The notes under the pieces: model-generated
Seen by the model: only the letters and a program-made list of their open reading frames with translations
Database searches by the model: none
What the model was told of the DNA's origin: nothing
Program-made: the position numbers and the translations under genes
Part shown: piece after piece, positions 30,301 to 42,300 of the stretch
How positions within the stretch are numbered: position 1 is the stretch's first letter
Layout of the letters: each line of letters starts with the position of its first letter
From: a bacterium
GTDB taxonomy: Bacteria > Oederibacteriota > JAAXVQ01 > JAUVAV01
Reading direction: 5' to 3'
DNA: 64,000 nucleotides
NCBI GenBank assembly: GCA_021108215.1
Contig: JAIORK010000008.1
Coordinates: forward strand, 1-64,000

Positions 30301-33300
30301 CCATGCAGGATATTGCGCAGCGGCTCAACTTGAAGCAGGATGATATTCCGGTTGTGCTGCCGGTCCGGATTGTTGAACGCAAGAGTATGGAGATTGCGGT
30401 TTATCTGATGAAGGCGCTTAAGGATAAACGGTACAAATTGATTATTACCGGATTTGAAACAGATACGGACCAGCGGTACAAACAATCAGTGAAGGCCTAT
30501 ATCGATGACCTGGGTGTGGGTGATCAGATTATTTTTATGGAAGAGCAGGAACAGGCAGCCATGGGCATTAAGCCGGGCTGGAAGGGCACGAAGCGCCTGG
30601 TCAGTCTGGAGGAAATGTATGCGTTTGCCCGCCGGCGGGGTGGATTTGCAGTGTATTCCAGTACGAAAGAAGGTTTTGGCAATGCGTTGCTGGAGGTCGT
30701 GCATGCCGAATTACCGTTGGTCGTGTTTCCGTATGCGGTTTACCAATTGGATATTCAACCCAAGGGTTTTGAATTCCTGCAGTTTCCTTTTATAGAAAAT
30801 TCCGACCAGATCAGTTCAGCAGATTTGCAGGTTGCATTGCAGCAGGGAGAAATTCAAAAAGGAATCGAGCAGGTCGCGCAGGAAGTGAAAACCAAGTTTT
30901 CCAACCGGGTCTGGGTTCGGCGCAACGTGAAAAAAAACCGCGTGATCGCAGCACGGGAATACTCCTATGAGAAATTAGACGAACTGGTGGCGGAAGCCTT
31001 GCTGCTGACCGAGGCGGTGCAGCAAAAGGCGGGTGTACTCCGGTCGGTTGCTGCTAGATCTTTTAATGCCCGGTTATTGCGTTTGTTTGGCTGGGAACAA
31101 GCGCGTACTTTGGCAGGCCGGGCATGGATCAGCGGCTTGTATTCCCGGCTGCGACCGAGCTATCAAGAGCGAGGACTCAAGAGGAATTTACAGCAGCTGC
31201 AGGTCTGGTTTTTGACACGGTTTATGACGGAAGACCGTTTGCGCATGATGCTGCAATCACCCCAGCGGCTGAAAAACATTACCGGGCTGATTGCGGCTCA
31301 GGCACTGTTTCAGAAAATGGCGCCAACCCAGCGTGAAGAGATCATCCGCATGCTTCGCTCGCAATTGTTGTTTCATAAAACCTCTTTTGAAGTCATTGCA
31401 TTGACCCGTAATTTGCTTGCGGAGTGGGTTGCCAATCCGGTTTATCAAGCACTGGTGACAGAGCAACAGCGGAATGAAATTGCGGAAAGTTTGGCCCAAC
31501 AGCCGTATTTTGGACATGTCAATATCACCACGTATCAGAATCGTTTGAAACTACTGTATAATTTTTTGACCACGGATACATCCTTGCGTACACTTTTGAA
31601 AAAAGCGGACGGGGTGGTGGTGAAAGATGTAGGCCTGGGCGGCCCGGAGGCTTATCCGACAGATGAACTGACCCGCCGGGTCAAGCAATTAAACCCCCAC
31701 AACCAGGTTATCGGCATGGATGTCCTGATCCCGCACACGATGTTTTATGACACCCTTTCCGGTGCGGTGGCTTATTTTGACGCCCAAGGCGGGTTCATGG
31801 GTGCATGGACGCAGGAAGGTTTTTTTATTTATTCGGAGAAAGATGTTGCGACCATGGCGGAATTGTATCAGCTGGAGCAAGCGCAGAAATTACCGGGTCG
31901 TTATCAAAGTACAGTGGAACCTTACCAGCGGTTTTCCGAAATGAGCGGCTACGAAGTTGTTGCGGGATCATTTGGGGTTGGAAGGATGGCCGACATCACA
32001 ATCTGCATGAATACAATGTATATGTATGCTACCCAGGAGGCGCTACAGATTTCGCAGCTGGGGAAATGGACCCGTCCGGGAGGGTATGTCCTGGTGGGTG
32101 ATTCGATGGATGATCGTATTATATTCATACTTTATCAGAAAACACAGGCGCAGCACCTCAAACCGCTTAAACTTATTTTACTTAAAGGCAGACGCCGCTA
32201 TGAGGCGTCTCTGGAAGAAAACATCAGTCAGCAAGAAGTCGCCGGCAGACGCGAGGCGCTTTGTCACCAAGAACAACGGGCCATCAATCAGCGGGGGTTT
32301 ATTTTATCACCCCTGGTTGTCAGCTTGGCAGGGCTGTCTTTGTTTGTTCTCACGGTTATGTTTTTGGGAAGTGTGTTTTACGCGGCGGTGATCGGGGTGG
32401 GCGGGGCGGTTCTGGCATTGGGAGCTTTCTTTTTATTGAAGCGTATCAGGAATGCTGCGCAAGCCGATAAGAATCGCCCTGCGAAGGAATGGGGCTATAT
32501 TTTTAAGACTGCGGTGCGTGAAGCGGACAGACAGCGTATCATCCGTGCCGTGGAGCGCGGGCGAATTTTGACCAAGGCGGTTGGCCGTGCTTTGCGTGGA
32601 CAGAAAAAAGATTTCCAGATTGGACCGGTGGTGAATGTGACGTTCATCGGCGCCGGGGCTTTCAAACGCGCCTATCGCGTTCAAGTGCCGGTTATGTTTG
32701 CGGATGGAACGACCCGGGAGTTTGATGTCGCATTGAAAATTCCGCGTTCCGTCATTGGCCGGATTGCCATGCTCCAACCCCGGATTTGGCGGCACTGGCT
32801 GCGCGGTCATGTAAATCTGCCTGCCTACCATTTTATCAGCCAGGGTGTGATTGCTGAAGCCTATGTGCATGGTAACCGGTTGGATGAAATCGAAACCAGC
32901 AACAATGGGGATGGCCGGCCGGTTGCCCGTATTGCCGTCAACGCTTATTTAAGTGTGCTGGAGCATTTGAAAAAAGTATCCGGCCGCAACTGGTTTATTT
33001 TTGATCCGAAGCCTGAAAATATGATTCAGCCCCGGCAGCCCGGCGCAGAGCCGGTTTTGATCGACCGGGACGGACTCCTGCCCACGCCGCTGCCCAATCA
33101 CCCGTTTACACTCCTGGTATATTTTTCAGCATTCTACGGTGAAAAGCGTTTGGGTATTACTCGCTTCATGCAGGGGCTGCTCTCGCCGCTTATACTGTTT
33201 ACCGCACCGTTGATCGCCTATTTTGTTCGGCCAAATCAATCAATTTTTGCAGGTGTCCTGGATGCATTGGGTCCTGAAGCCGGACGTGCCTATTTGGAAA

Positions 33301-36300
33301 AAGCCCGGCAAAGCCGACGCTTCCGTTTGACGGCGCGCAGTGCTTTTTCCAAAGGACTGGATATTTACTTACAGGAACAAATCAACGCGTATAAGGCGCC
33401 GGTGTTGATCCAGGAACAAAAAATAGAGGTTGTCGGGGATGAGAAACCGGCGGGGAGATTGCAGGTGTCCGCCTTGCAGGCCGCGGTTTCGGCAGTGGGA
33501 GTGATCGGCATCGCCGGAGTGCTTTCCATGTTTCTTTCGCCGGATAGTGCAGTGCAGATTACGGCAGTATGGAGTGTTGCCGGTACTTTGGGATGGCTGG
33601 TCAGCTATATTCCGAGACTTTTTTATATTACGAAACTGACGGCCTCATCAGCACCTGTATTGATGAACACAACCATTCATAAACAGATGTCGCTTTTACT
33701 GGAAGATATTGAACGCCGCGGCGGGCTGCCTGCCGGATACCGGCGGCCGGAATTATTTGTGCTGCCGGATCAGAACACAGGCGCCTGGACCTGGCAAGGC
33801 GTTAAAGTGGCCGGCGGGAAAAACGGGGTCATCGGTCTGCATGCGCGTTTTTTGGGTCTGCCGTATGCCATGCAACGGGCGGTCATGATTCATGAAATCT
33901 ATGAGGCCCATCATAGGAACCATTTTTGGGCAAGCATGCAGGAACTGCGTTCCTACGTCAGCGGGTTTTTCCGCCGGTCAATTCCGGTTATTACTCGAGA
34001 CCGGTTTTTTCAATACAACCGCATACAGCAGGGTAATTTTTCCAATGCATATTTAGGAAAGTATGCAGGTAGGGAAGGTGTGTTTATCATCACTAAAGAA
34101 ATGGATCCCTATCATGAGGATTATGATGCCCGGGTGGCAGCTGATACGGACGTACTCGCCCGGATTGGGACGAGCGTTCAAACGACGGTGCGGAAATATC
34201 ATGCCATGCGCGGACTACGCTATCAAGGAAGGCGCATGGTCCCGCGTGTGTATGCCATGGTGGTCAATGATGCCGGTTATTTGGTGGGTTATCTCTGCGA
34301 CCGTGTGCCGGGAGAACAGTTGGCGCGTTTGCTGGCGGCAGGTCGGTTGACGGAAAAACAATTGGAGCAAGTGAGCGGACAGTTAAAAGATCAATTGGAG
34401 ATCATGCATAAAAAAGGGTTCACGCACGGTGATCCGCATTATGAGAATGCTCTGGTTGATATGGAAACGATGCGGGCTGCGTTTGTTGATTTTGTGCCCC
34501 AGACCGAGACCGATTCACCGGGCAACGACATGTCGATTTTTTCCGATTTGTTGGTGGCCAACAGCCGCTGGCTGCGCATGCCGTATGATGAACGCGTAAC
34601 CATTTTTCAAAATCAATTTAATCAGATTGTGTCATTGGAAGCTGAGCTTGATGTGCTGCACAACCTGCAACGCGAAACCGGATATCAGATCAACGATGCC
34701 GCCTACCGGAAAGCATCCGCCAACCTGCGGAACGTCCTGGCAAGTATGAAATTGCATAGTGGCTCCATACAAAATACTCAGCTGTTGCTCTGGCAAATAC
34801 GCCAAATAGTGGAATCTGAATTTTTGAAACTGCGTACCGGTTACACGCCTTTTCGAAGTGCGCTGAGTCAAAAAATGCCGGTTAAGATGCAGGTGTTACA
34901 GCAGTCTGTTTTGGAACAACTGGCCATGGTTATGAATTTTTGGGATGATTTGTTTGCCTTTGACCGTATTGCGGAGAAAGCCGTCCAACCGGCGCCGGCG
35001 CGGCGCCGGTTGGCTGTTTTGAATCGGGCTTACCGCCAAATCAGTCGAAACCAAATTGTGGATTTGGCAACTGTCCCGGGTTACCGGCTGGTGGATTATC
35101 TTGAGGCATTACTCGGTGTTACGGCGCCGTTGGTTCAGGGCGGCAACGGCACGGTCGCTTATTCCCTGGACAGTGATCCGATGGTGGAATGTTATACCGA
35201 TGGTATTTTTACGCTGCAGCGCAACGGGCATATCATTTATATGGCGGCGGCGCCTTTTTTGGATTCCGGATATGTCCCGCAGGACAATCTGCTGCGTGTG
35301 CTGGAAAAAAAGACGATTCCCCGGTTGATATGGCACGGTCCTTCGCAGCAGCGCTATGCCATCATGGCGGCACCATCGCCCCGGGTGCCTGATGAACTGC
35401 TGGTGATTAGTCTGGACCGCGATGCCCAAACTGGAAAACATTTTACGCAAAAAATGATTCCGCGTTTTCGAACAGATATGCAGGCATTGCAAGTGCAGTT
35501 GGTCAAGAGCGGTTATGCGCTGACATTTCAATCCCTGGACCCGCGCGAAGATAATGCCATGCACTTTCATATGTACGCTGTGCCCACCCGGAATTTACCC
35601 TTGGTCCGTGCTTTGGACAAGGGACAACTCAAGTTTTTCGAGAGCATCGGGGCGTCCGGGTCTGTCCGTTTGGATCTCATGAGCAACCTTTTATTTAAAA
35701 ACAATGACGGCCGGATTGTTTATCCGGCCAATGGATTGTTGCTTCGCAGTGCTGACTCGGCTTTGTTGGCGGATGCCGGGAAAGAGATGCTGCAAGAAAT
35801 TCAGCTGTTGGAAACGGCCTATCACTCCTTGACCTGGCAGCAGCCGGACGGGACTTGGGCCATGCTTATGATGCCGCTGAAAACGTATCTGGCCGGTGAG
35901 TCCAAAGTCCGGGTTAATCCCTTGACAACGGCCGGTTATGTTGGTGTTGCGCCGGGAGATATTTACCAACAAATGGTAAAAACACCGGGTGCCGGTGCCC
36001 GCTATGTCAGCGATATTCTTCGGCAAAGTACAGCTGATTTTGCTGTATGCAGGAACATCGCTCAACGGATTGTCCCTGTATTGGAACAGGGAGCAAGGCT
36101 GCAACCATCGGCAGAGAAACCGTTGGAGATCACGGTGCCCATGCTCCCGCATCCAAAAAATATTGAGGGAGCCTATGCTGAACAGGCCAGTGTCAATGTG
36201 GAGCGCATGCTCCGGGTGCTGGGTGTGCCAAAAGGTGCGGTCGTGCTTAATATCGGCGCCGGACGCAATCCGCTTGTTTCAGAACAGTATCATGTTATCA

Positions 36301-39300
36301 ATATCGACAATTACGCTTATACCGGTCTGGAGGATGGCCGGGTGGAATCCCGGGTTTTTATCGGGGATATTTACGCTCCGGGATTTACCCGCCGACTGAT
36401 GGATACCCATCAGTTGGATGCCAAACCGGATGTGGTTGTTTTTTATAATATGCGGCGGTTTATGGATTTATACGGTCCGGTAAGCAGCAGCTGGGTGCTG
36501 CAAAATAAATCCATGCGGGACATCAACATTCAAGCTTATCTGAATCAGGCGGCGGATATTGTCCGGCCGGATGGATTGATTCTGTTTGCCCAGTTTATGG
36601 CACCGGAAGGCTATGAGACGGACGCGATTACTCAAGAGGCGATCGACCTGGCAGTCAAAGCCACGGCAGATATGGAGGATGTTACGCAGGCGGCGGTTCT
36701 GATCCGGAGTGGGGAGGAAAAAGCGGGACTCCCGGTCGCTGCGGTATTCCGGTCAACCCGGCAGGAGCAGGATTCCCCAACAGCAACCCGGGCACTCAAA
36801 ATTTCACCACGGAACATTATTTTGGGGATAACCGGTTGGCTGCTCGTAAGTGTGTTTGCCATGCAGTTTTCGACGCATGCTGCGCTCACCACATTTTTCA
36901 TGAGCGGAATCGGTCTGGGAATGATTGGATTGGCAGTGAATTATGTTCCGCGTTTATATTACGGATTCCGTCTGCTCAGCGCGACGGTTCCCCCGCTGGA
37001 CCCGGCACACGTGAACACGCAGTTAAAGGGTTTGATTGAAGATATCGAGCGTCGCGGCGGCTTGCCGGAAAATTACCAGCGTCCGGAACTTTATGTCCTG
37101 CCAAAGCAAAACCTGGGATCAAAATTATGGCAGGGATTGCTGCTGGGACGCGGCGAGCGCGGCACGATCGGATTACATGCTAATTTTAATGCCCTGCCAA
37201 TCGTTGCCCAGCGCGCTGTTTTATTGCACGAAATATATGAAGCCCACGGTTCGGGGCATTGGCGTGCCACCTGGCAGGAACTGACATCTTTTGTTCGCCG
37301 TCATGTTATTGCGCCTGCCCGGTTTTCCGGGGTTTTTCAGATCAGCCGTGATGATGACGCTATGTCCGAAAAGGCCGCCATGCAGTTCGCGCAATCAATA
37401 AACCGTGCGATTGCCAAAAAGGGGAAGGCAGTGGTTGGATTTGCCACCGGCGGCACACCGAAAAAAATGTATGCGCTGCTGAGGAACCATCCGGAACGCT
37501 ATGGCATTGACTGGCGTAAAGTCCATACCTTTAACCTGGATGAATATGTTGGATTGCCGGCAGGTCATGAGCAGAGCTACCGGCGGTTTATGGAGGAACA
37601 GCTTTTTTCGCATGTGCCGATTCCAAGAGAGAATATTCAATTTCTTAACGGCATGGCCAAGGATCCGGCGGCGGAAGCCCGCCGCTATGAACAAGCCATA
37701 CAAGCTGCCGGTGGCATTGATGTCCAGTTGCTGGGGATAGGAGAGAACGGGCATCTGGCTTTCAACGAACCGGGCACGTCCTTTGCTACGCGTACCGGTG
37801 TTGTGCAATTGAACGATTCCACGATCAATGCCAATGCGCGTTACTTTGACACCAAAGCCGAAGTCCCTGCGCAAGCGCTATCCATGGGTATGGGAACGCT
37901 CTTAGACGCGCGGGAATTAATTCTATTGGCATCGGGGGAAAAGAAAGCAGCGGTCGTGGCGCGCGCGTTTGAAGGCCCGGTGACGGAAAGGGTTCCGGCA
38001 TCGGCGCTCCAGCTGCATGAGAAGGCACATGTGTTTATTGACCGGGCGGCGGCGAATAGCTTGCATCATTCGCCCGGCATATCCGCTGAAATACAACTGG
38101 ATTGGGAACTGACGCAGATCAACACGACCCTCATGCCCCTGCGGAGTGTCTATGCCCATGTCCCGTTAATCCGTGATGTTCTGATTGCATTGCTCCGGCT
38201 GGAACTCAACACGGCAGGTGCACGGGAATACTTATTGGCTGAACTGGAAAAAATGAGTGACCGGCAATACGGTTACAGTCCGGCTTTTGTGATGGGCGGT
38301 GGCAGAAAATTCGATTTATTTTATGCCATTGAATTGGTAAAAGATTATTTTCGCCGGGGGCGGCCCGTGGTTCCGGAGCAGTACTGGCATGTCACACCGG
38401 ATAAATTTGACGCGATGCTGGCCCGTGCTTTGCGTATAACCGGAAGGACGCTTACTATAGAAGAAAAAGCTGAGGCGCGCCGCTTCAATCGGGCCTTGCT
38501 TCAGATACCCTGGGCCATGCAGGATATAACCAATGATCCGCGCTATCCGCATATGTGCGGCCCGGCAGCGCAGATTATTATGCAGGTTTTACTGGAAAAC
38601 GGGATTGTTCGGAAGAAATTTATTTTCGGGGAACATGTCGGTGTTGAAGCCATCGTTGCCGGATTTAAATTTTATGTGGATGGGACCGGGAATCACGTTG
38701 TTCAGCTGGATGACCGGCAAATTGCTCCGGTAGTCGTGCCGCTGTTGGATATTCCCGATAGTCCGGTGCTAAGCGCTGTCTACCCGGCAGAATATAAACA
38801 GCTGACGCGGGGATATTATTATGCGCCGGATATGCAGCCGGATATCGCGGAGGCTCTGCTTAAGGTGCGGGAGGTTGTTATTGAGCAACGTGTTCGCAAA
38901 GGATACCGCAGCACCCGATCGATCATACAGGACAGGACGGTGGGGGATCTGGTTTTTGAACCAGGTGATATAGAGCAAGGGGTCAGTATTTATACGCATC
39001 CGGAAACCGGGTTTGTACTTAAATTAGCTGCGCAAGCTGTTGGTGAAAATTATATCAAGCTGGCGGCCGAGGGCGGTGAGGGGCTGGCCCACACACGCCG
39101 GCTGTTGCCGCAAAGCATCCGCATCCCGGGAGGGAAAATATTTTTAAAGAATGCGGTTCTTCAGCAGGATATCCAGGATCTCGGACAGCTGTTGGAAATT
39201 TCAGTGGAAGCCGGATTGTTGGACCGGGCAAAAAATTATCTCCACGATTGGGCCGACCTGCAGATTAAATTATTCCGACGCGGACTGGTGGACAAACTGT

Positions 39301-42300
39301 TTACCGCGCAAGCAACACAGGCACAGAAGAAATTTTGGCAAAAAACCGGGATGAACCCGCAAGGCCAATTTGTGCATGCCGGATTTGAAGATCTCACCCG
39401 CCGGGCGGTCTCGAAAGCTGAAATTTTAAGCGCGGTCAGGCAACTGCCGCAGTGGTTTGCTGACGCCTATCCCGGTCAGGCACGCACCGAACTGCAAGTG
39501 TATTTGGCAGGCGAGCTGGTACCTTATTTAACTGCTGCATTTGAAAAGCGCCGGTTGGGTGATATCGCTATTCAGGCAGCCGCCGACGAGACGGTGTCAG
39601 CCAAACTTTACATCGCGGCAACGGATGCGAAACTGGACTGGATTGACCGCGAAAAATTATCAAGTATTTTACGCGAACTCTATCCGGGTGAATTGGCTGT
39701 GACCGAGATGACTTGGATAAGACCCGGGAAAGTGGCGCGTCTGGGTTTGGTGCACAACGGCCGGGTGGAAAATGTTTATTGTCGGCGTGAGGGATATTCA
39801 CTTACGGCCCTGGGCATGACATTGCAGGCATTGACCGGTTTGGATGGGTTTACGATCCGGCGTTTGGGTGAAGACGGGATGGTCAGTGTGGATGCCGGGA
39901 TAACGGTTACGGAATTTATTAAACTGGGGCACCGTCTGCTTGAACATGCCGGGGAGAATGCGGGATATCAAAAAATATTGGAAGCGTTTTTTGAACAGTT
40001 GAGCAGCCAGTTGGGTGTTTTGCTGGCCAGCCATGTTCTGCTGGCGTACCAAGACGGGGCGCCGCACAATGTGGTTGTCAAGGGTATGATGCAGGTCAAA
40101 GCCGCATTGGATCAAGGCAAGACCTATCAGGCGTTTGAAATTTTGCGCCAAATTGTTGAAACGCGTGATGTTAAATTGACCAATATTGATTTTGAGGTGA
40201 ATCAGCTTTTTAATAATGTACCGGTTTCGCAGTGGAATTCATACGCCAAATATGTTTTGTTGCAAAATTTCAGAGACCAAATCGATATGGAACGTGTTTT
40301 GAACAGTTATGATTCTGCTTTTGATGAGGCGCGCAGCCGTCAGACAGAGGTGGAAAAGGCCATTGTTGATCATCCTGTACAGGGGCTAAAGCATCCGGCG
40401 GCAGTGGAAGGGGGTATTCGGCAGAGACTGTCACCTACCACGCAACTGCGGTATTTCCGGCGTTTGCTCCGGAGTATTTCGCTGCCGGCAGGAATAAAAA
40501 ATCGTCTGGATGCCCTGGACAGTCCGTTCGACCTGCCGGATTTGGAAATTTCTTTTTGGGAAAAATATTTGCCTGGATTCCCCAAGCAGCTTCGGACATT
40601 GGGTGAAGAACTTATTTTCCGTGTCACGCCCATGTTGTTGTTCCATCTCGGTTTGATCACGCCGGTGACGGCCGCCATTGCGCTCACGGTTTTTTCCGCT
40701 GCATTTTTGTATCAGCACAAGGATAAAGGTTGGAATGTGCGCCAGTGGATAACCGCCGGGCTGATGACGACCCTGATCGCGCTGGTTTATTTTGGGACAG
40801 CTTATGGTTTGTCGGCGGTTGATTATCCGGTGGCCGGCGGTGTGCTGGCGTTTTTGGCAGCATCACTGGTGCACAGTTTTAATAACTGGTTGTCCGAGCG
40901 TTTTCCTGCTGTCTGGCCTGCGCTGGCACTCGGGGCTACGGGCCGGGGCAGACAGATGCTCAGCCGGGTTGATAGGGCAATGCAGCAAAAAGGTACGGCG
41001 GAAGCGAAGCATTTATTGCTGGTGGCATTGCGCAAGTTACATCAGAGCAGACCCCGGAAACTCATAGCATCGGCGCGCACGACTGTTTTACAGGCGATTG
41101 GGAGCATCTATGCCGACAAGGTGTTTTCGCCGCGATTGCGTTTGTGGCAACAGGGCTTGGCAGCATCCCGGCCGCTGGAACAGATTTATGCTGATCTGGA
41201 CCGGCTGGATGGATTGCTGAAAAAAGACCCCAATGATTACTGGCCCATTAATTTGAATGACCTGGACTTTTGGAGCGAGGCGCTGGGATTCAAGCGGGTG
41301 AAGGCCGTCGGGGATGCGGGAAGTCCCCGCACCATCGGCAGCCGGTATACATTTGTCCGCCACATGTATGACAATAGCAATGTCAGTTCTACGGTTTCAG
41401 TTTACCAGGACAACCGGACCGGCCGGGAAGTCGTGGTAAAGACGATTACTGCGCATAAATTCTTTTTCATTTTACTCAAAGAGTATCTTTGGCTCAGTGA
41501 TCTGGCGGAAACGGTTGCTGTGCCCCGGCTGCTGGAAGGCGGCATTTATAAGAGCGGTCCGAATAATGTGGATGTTTATTATATGGTGATGGAGCTGGTA
41601 GACGGTGAAACCCTGGATAGCATCATGGGGAATGAAAAATTGGCACTGGTGGATTTGGCAACGCTGACACGCGGTTTGTTGCGTGAGTATGCCCGTTTAC
41701 AACGCCACGGGGTGCTGCAAATAGATGTTAATCCCGCCAACATCATGCTGCTGCGGGAAAAAGGCGGTCAAGCCTGGGATGTTGATTACAATCGTCCGGT
41801 CCTGATTGATTTCGGGTTTGCCATGCCCTTGCCGGAAAGCGGGATTGTCCAGTTGCTGCACTGGATTGGTCTGCCCCAGTGGCACCATCAGATGAATATA
41901 AAAGACGGTCGCTATACAGTGCGAAGTGAACTTGGGATTTTGGCTAAAATATTACTGGCCATACCGATGAAAAAACAGCTCGCGGTTGAGGAGCTTGAAT
42001 TTCGCGATTTTTTATTTAAATTATCACATTTTGAATATGCTTCCGCTGAAGCGGCGTTGTTGGCACTGGAGGCCCATCTCCCGGAAACCATGCAGATTGC
42101 GGAGTCAGCTGCGTTGTTTCCGGATACAGTTTCGGTGGTTAAAGCGGCCAAAGACGATGCTGCGCTGCTTGCGAAGGATACTGCCCGGGAAGTGTTGGAG
42201 TTGATGCCAGATGCTTTTATGACCGGCACCGCTGTCATGCGCGCCGGACAATTGAAGACCTTGCTGGCACTATTGCAGCATGAGTCATTTGAGATTAAGG

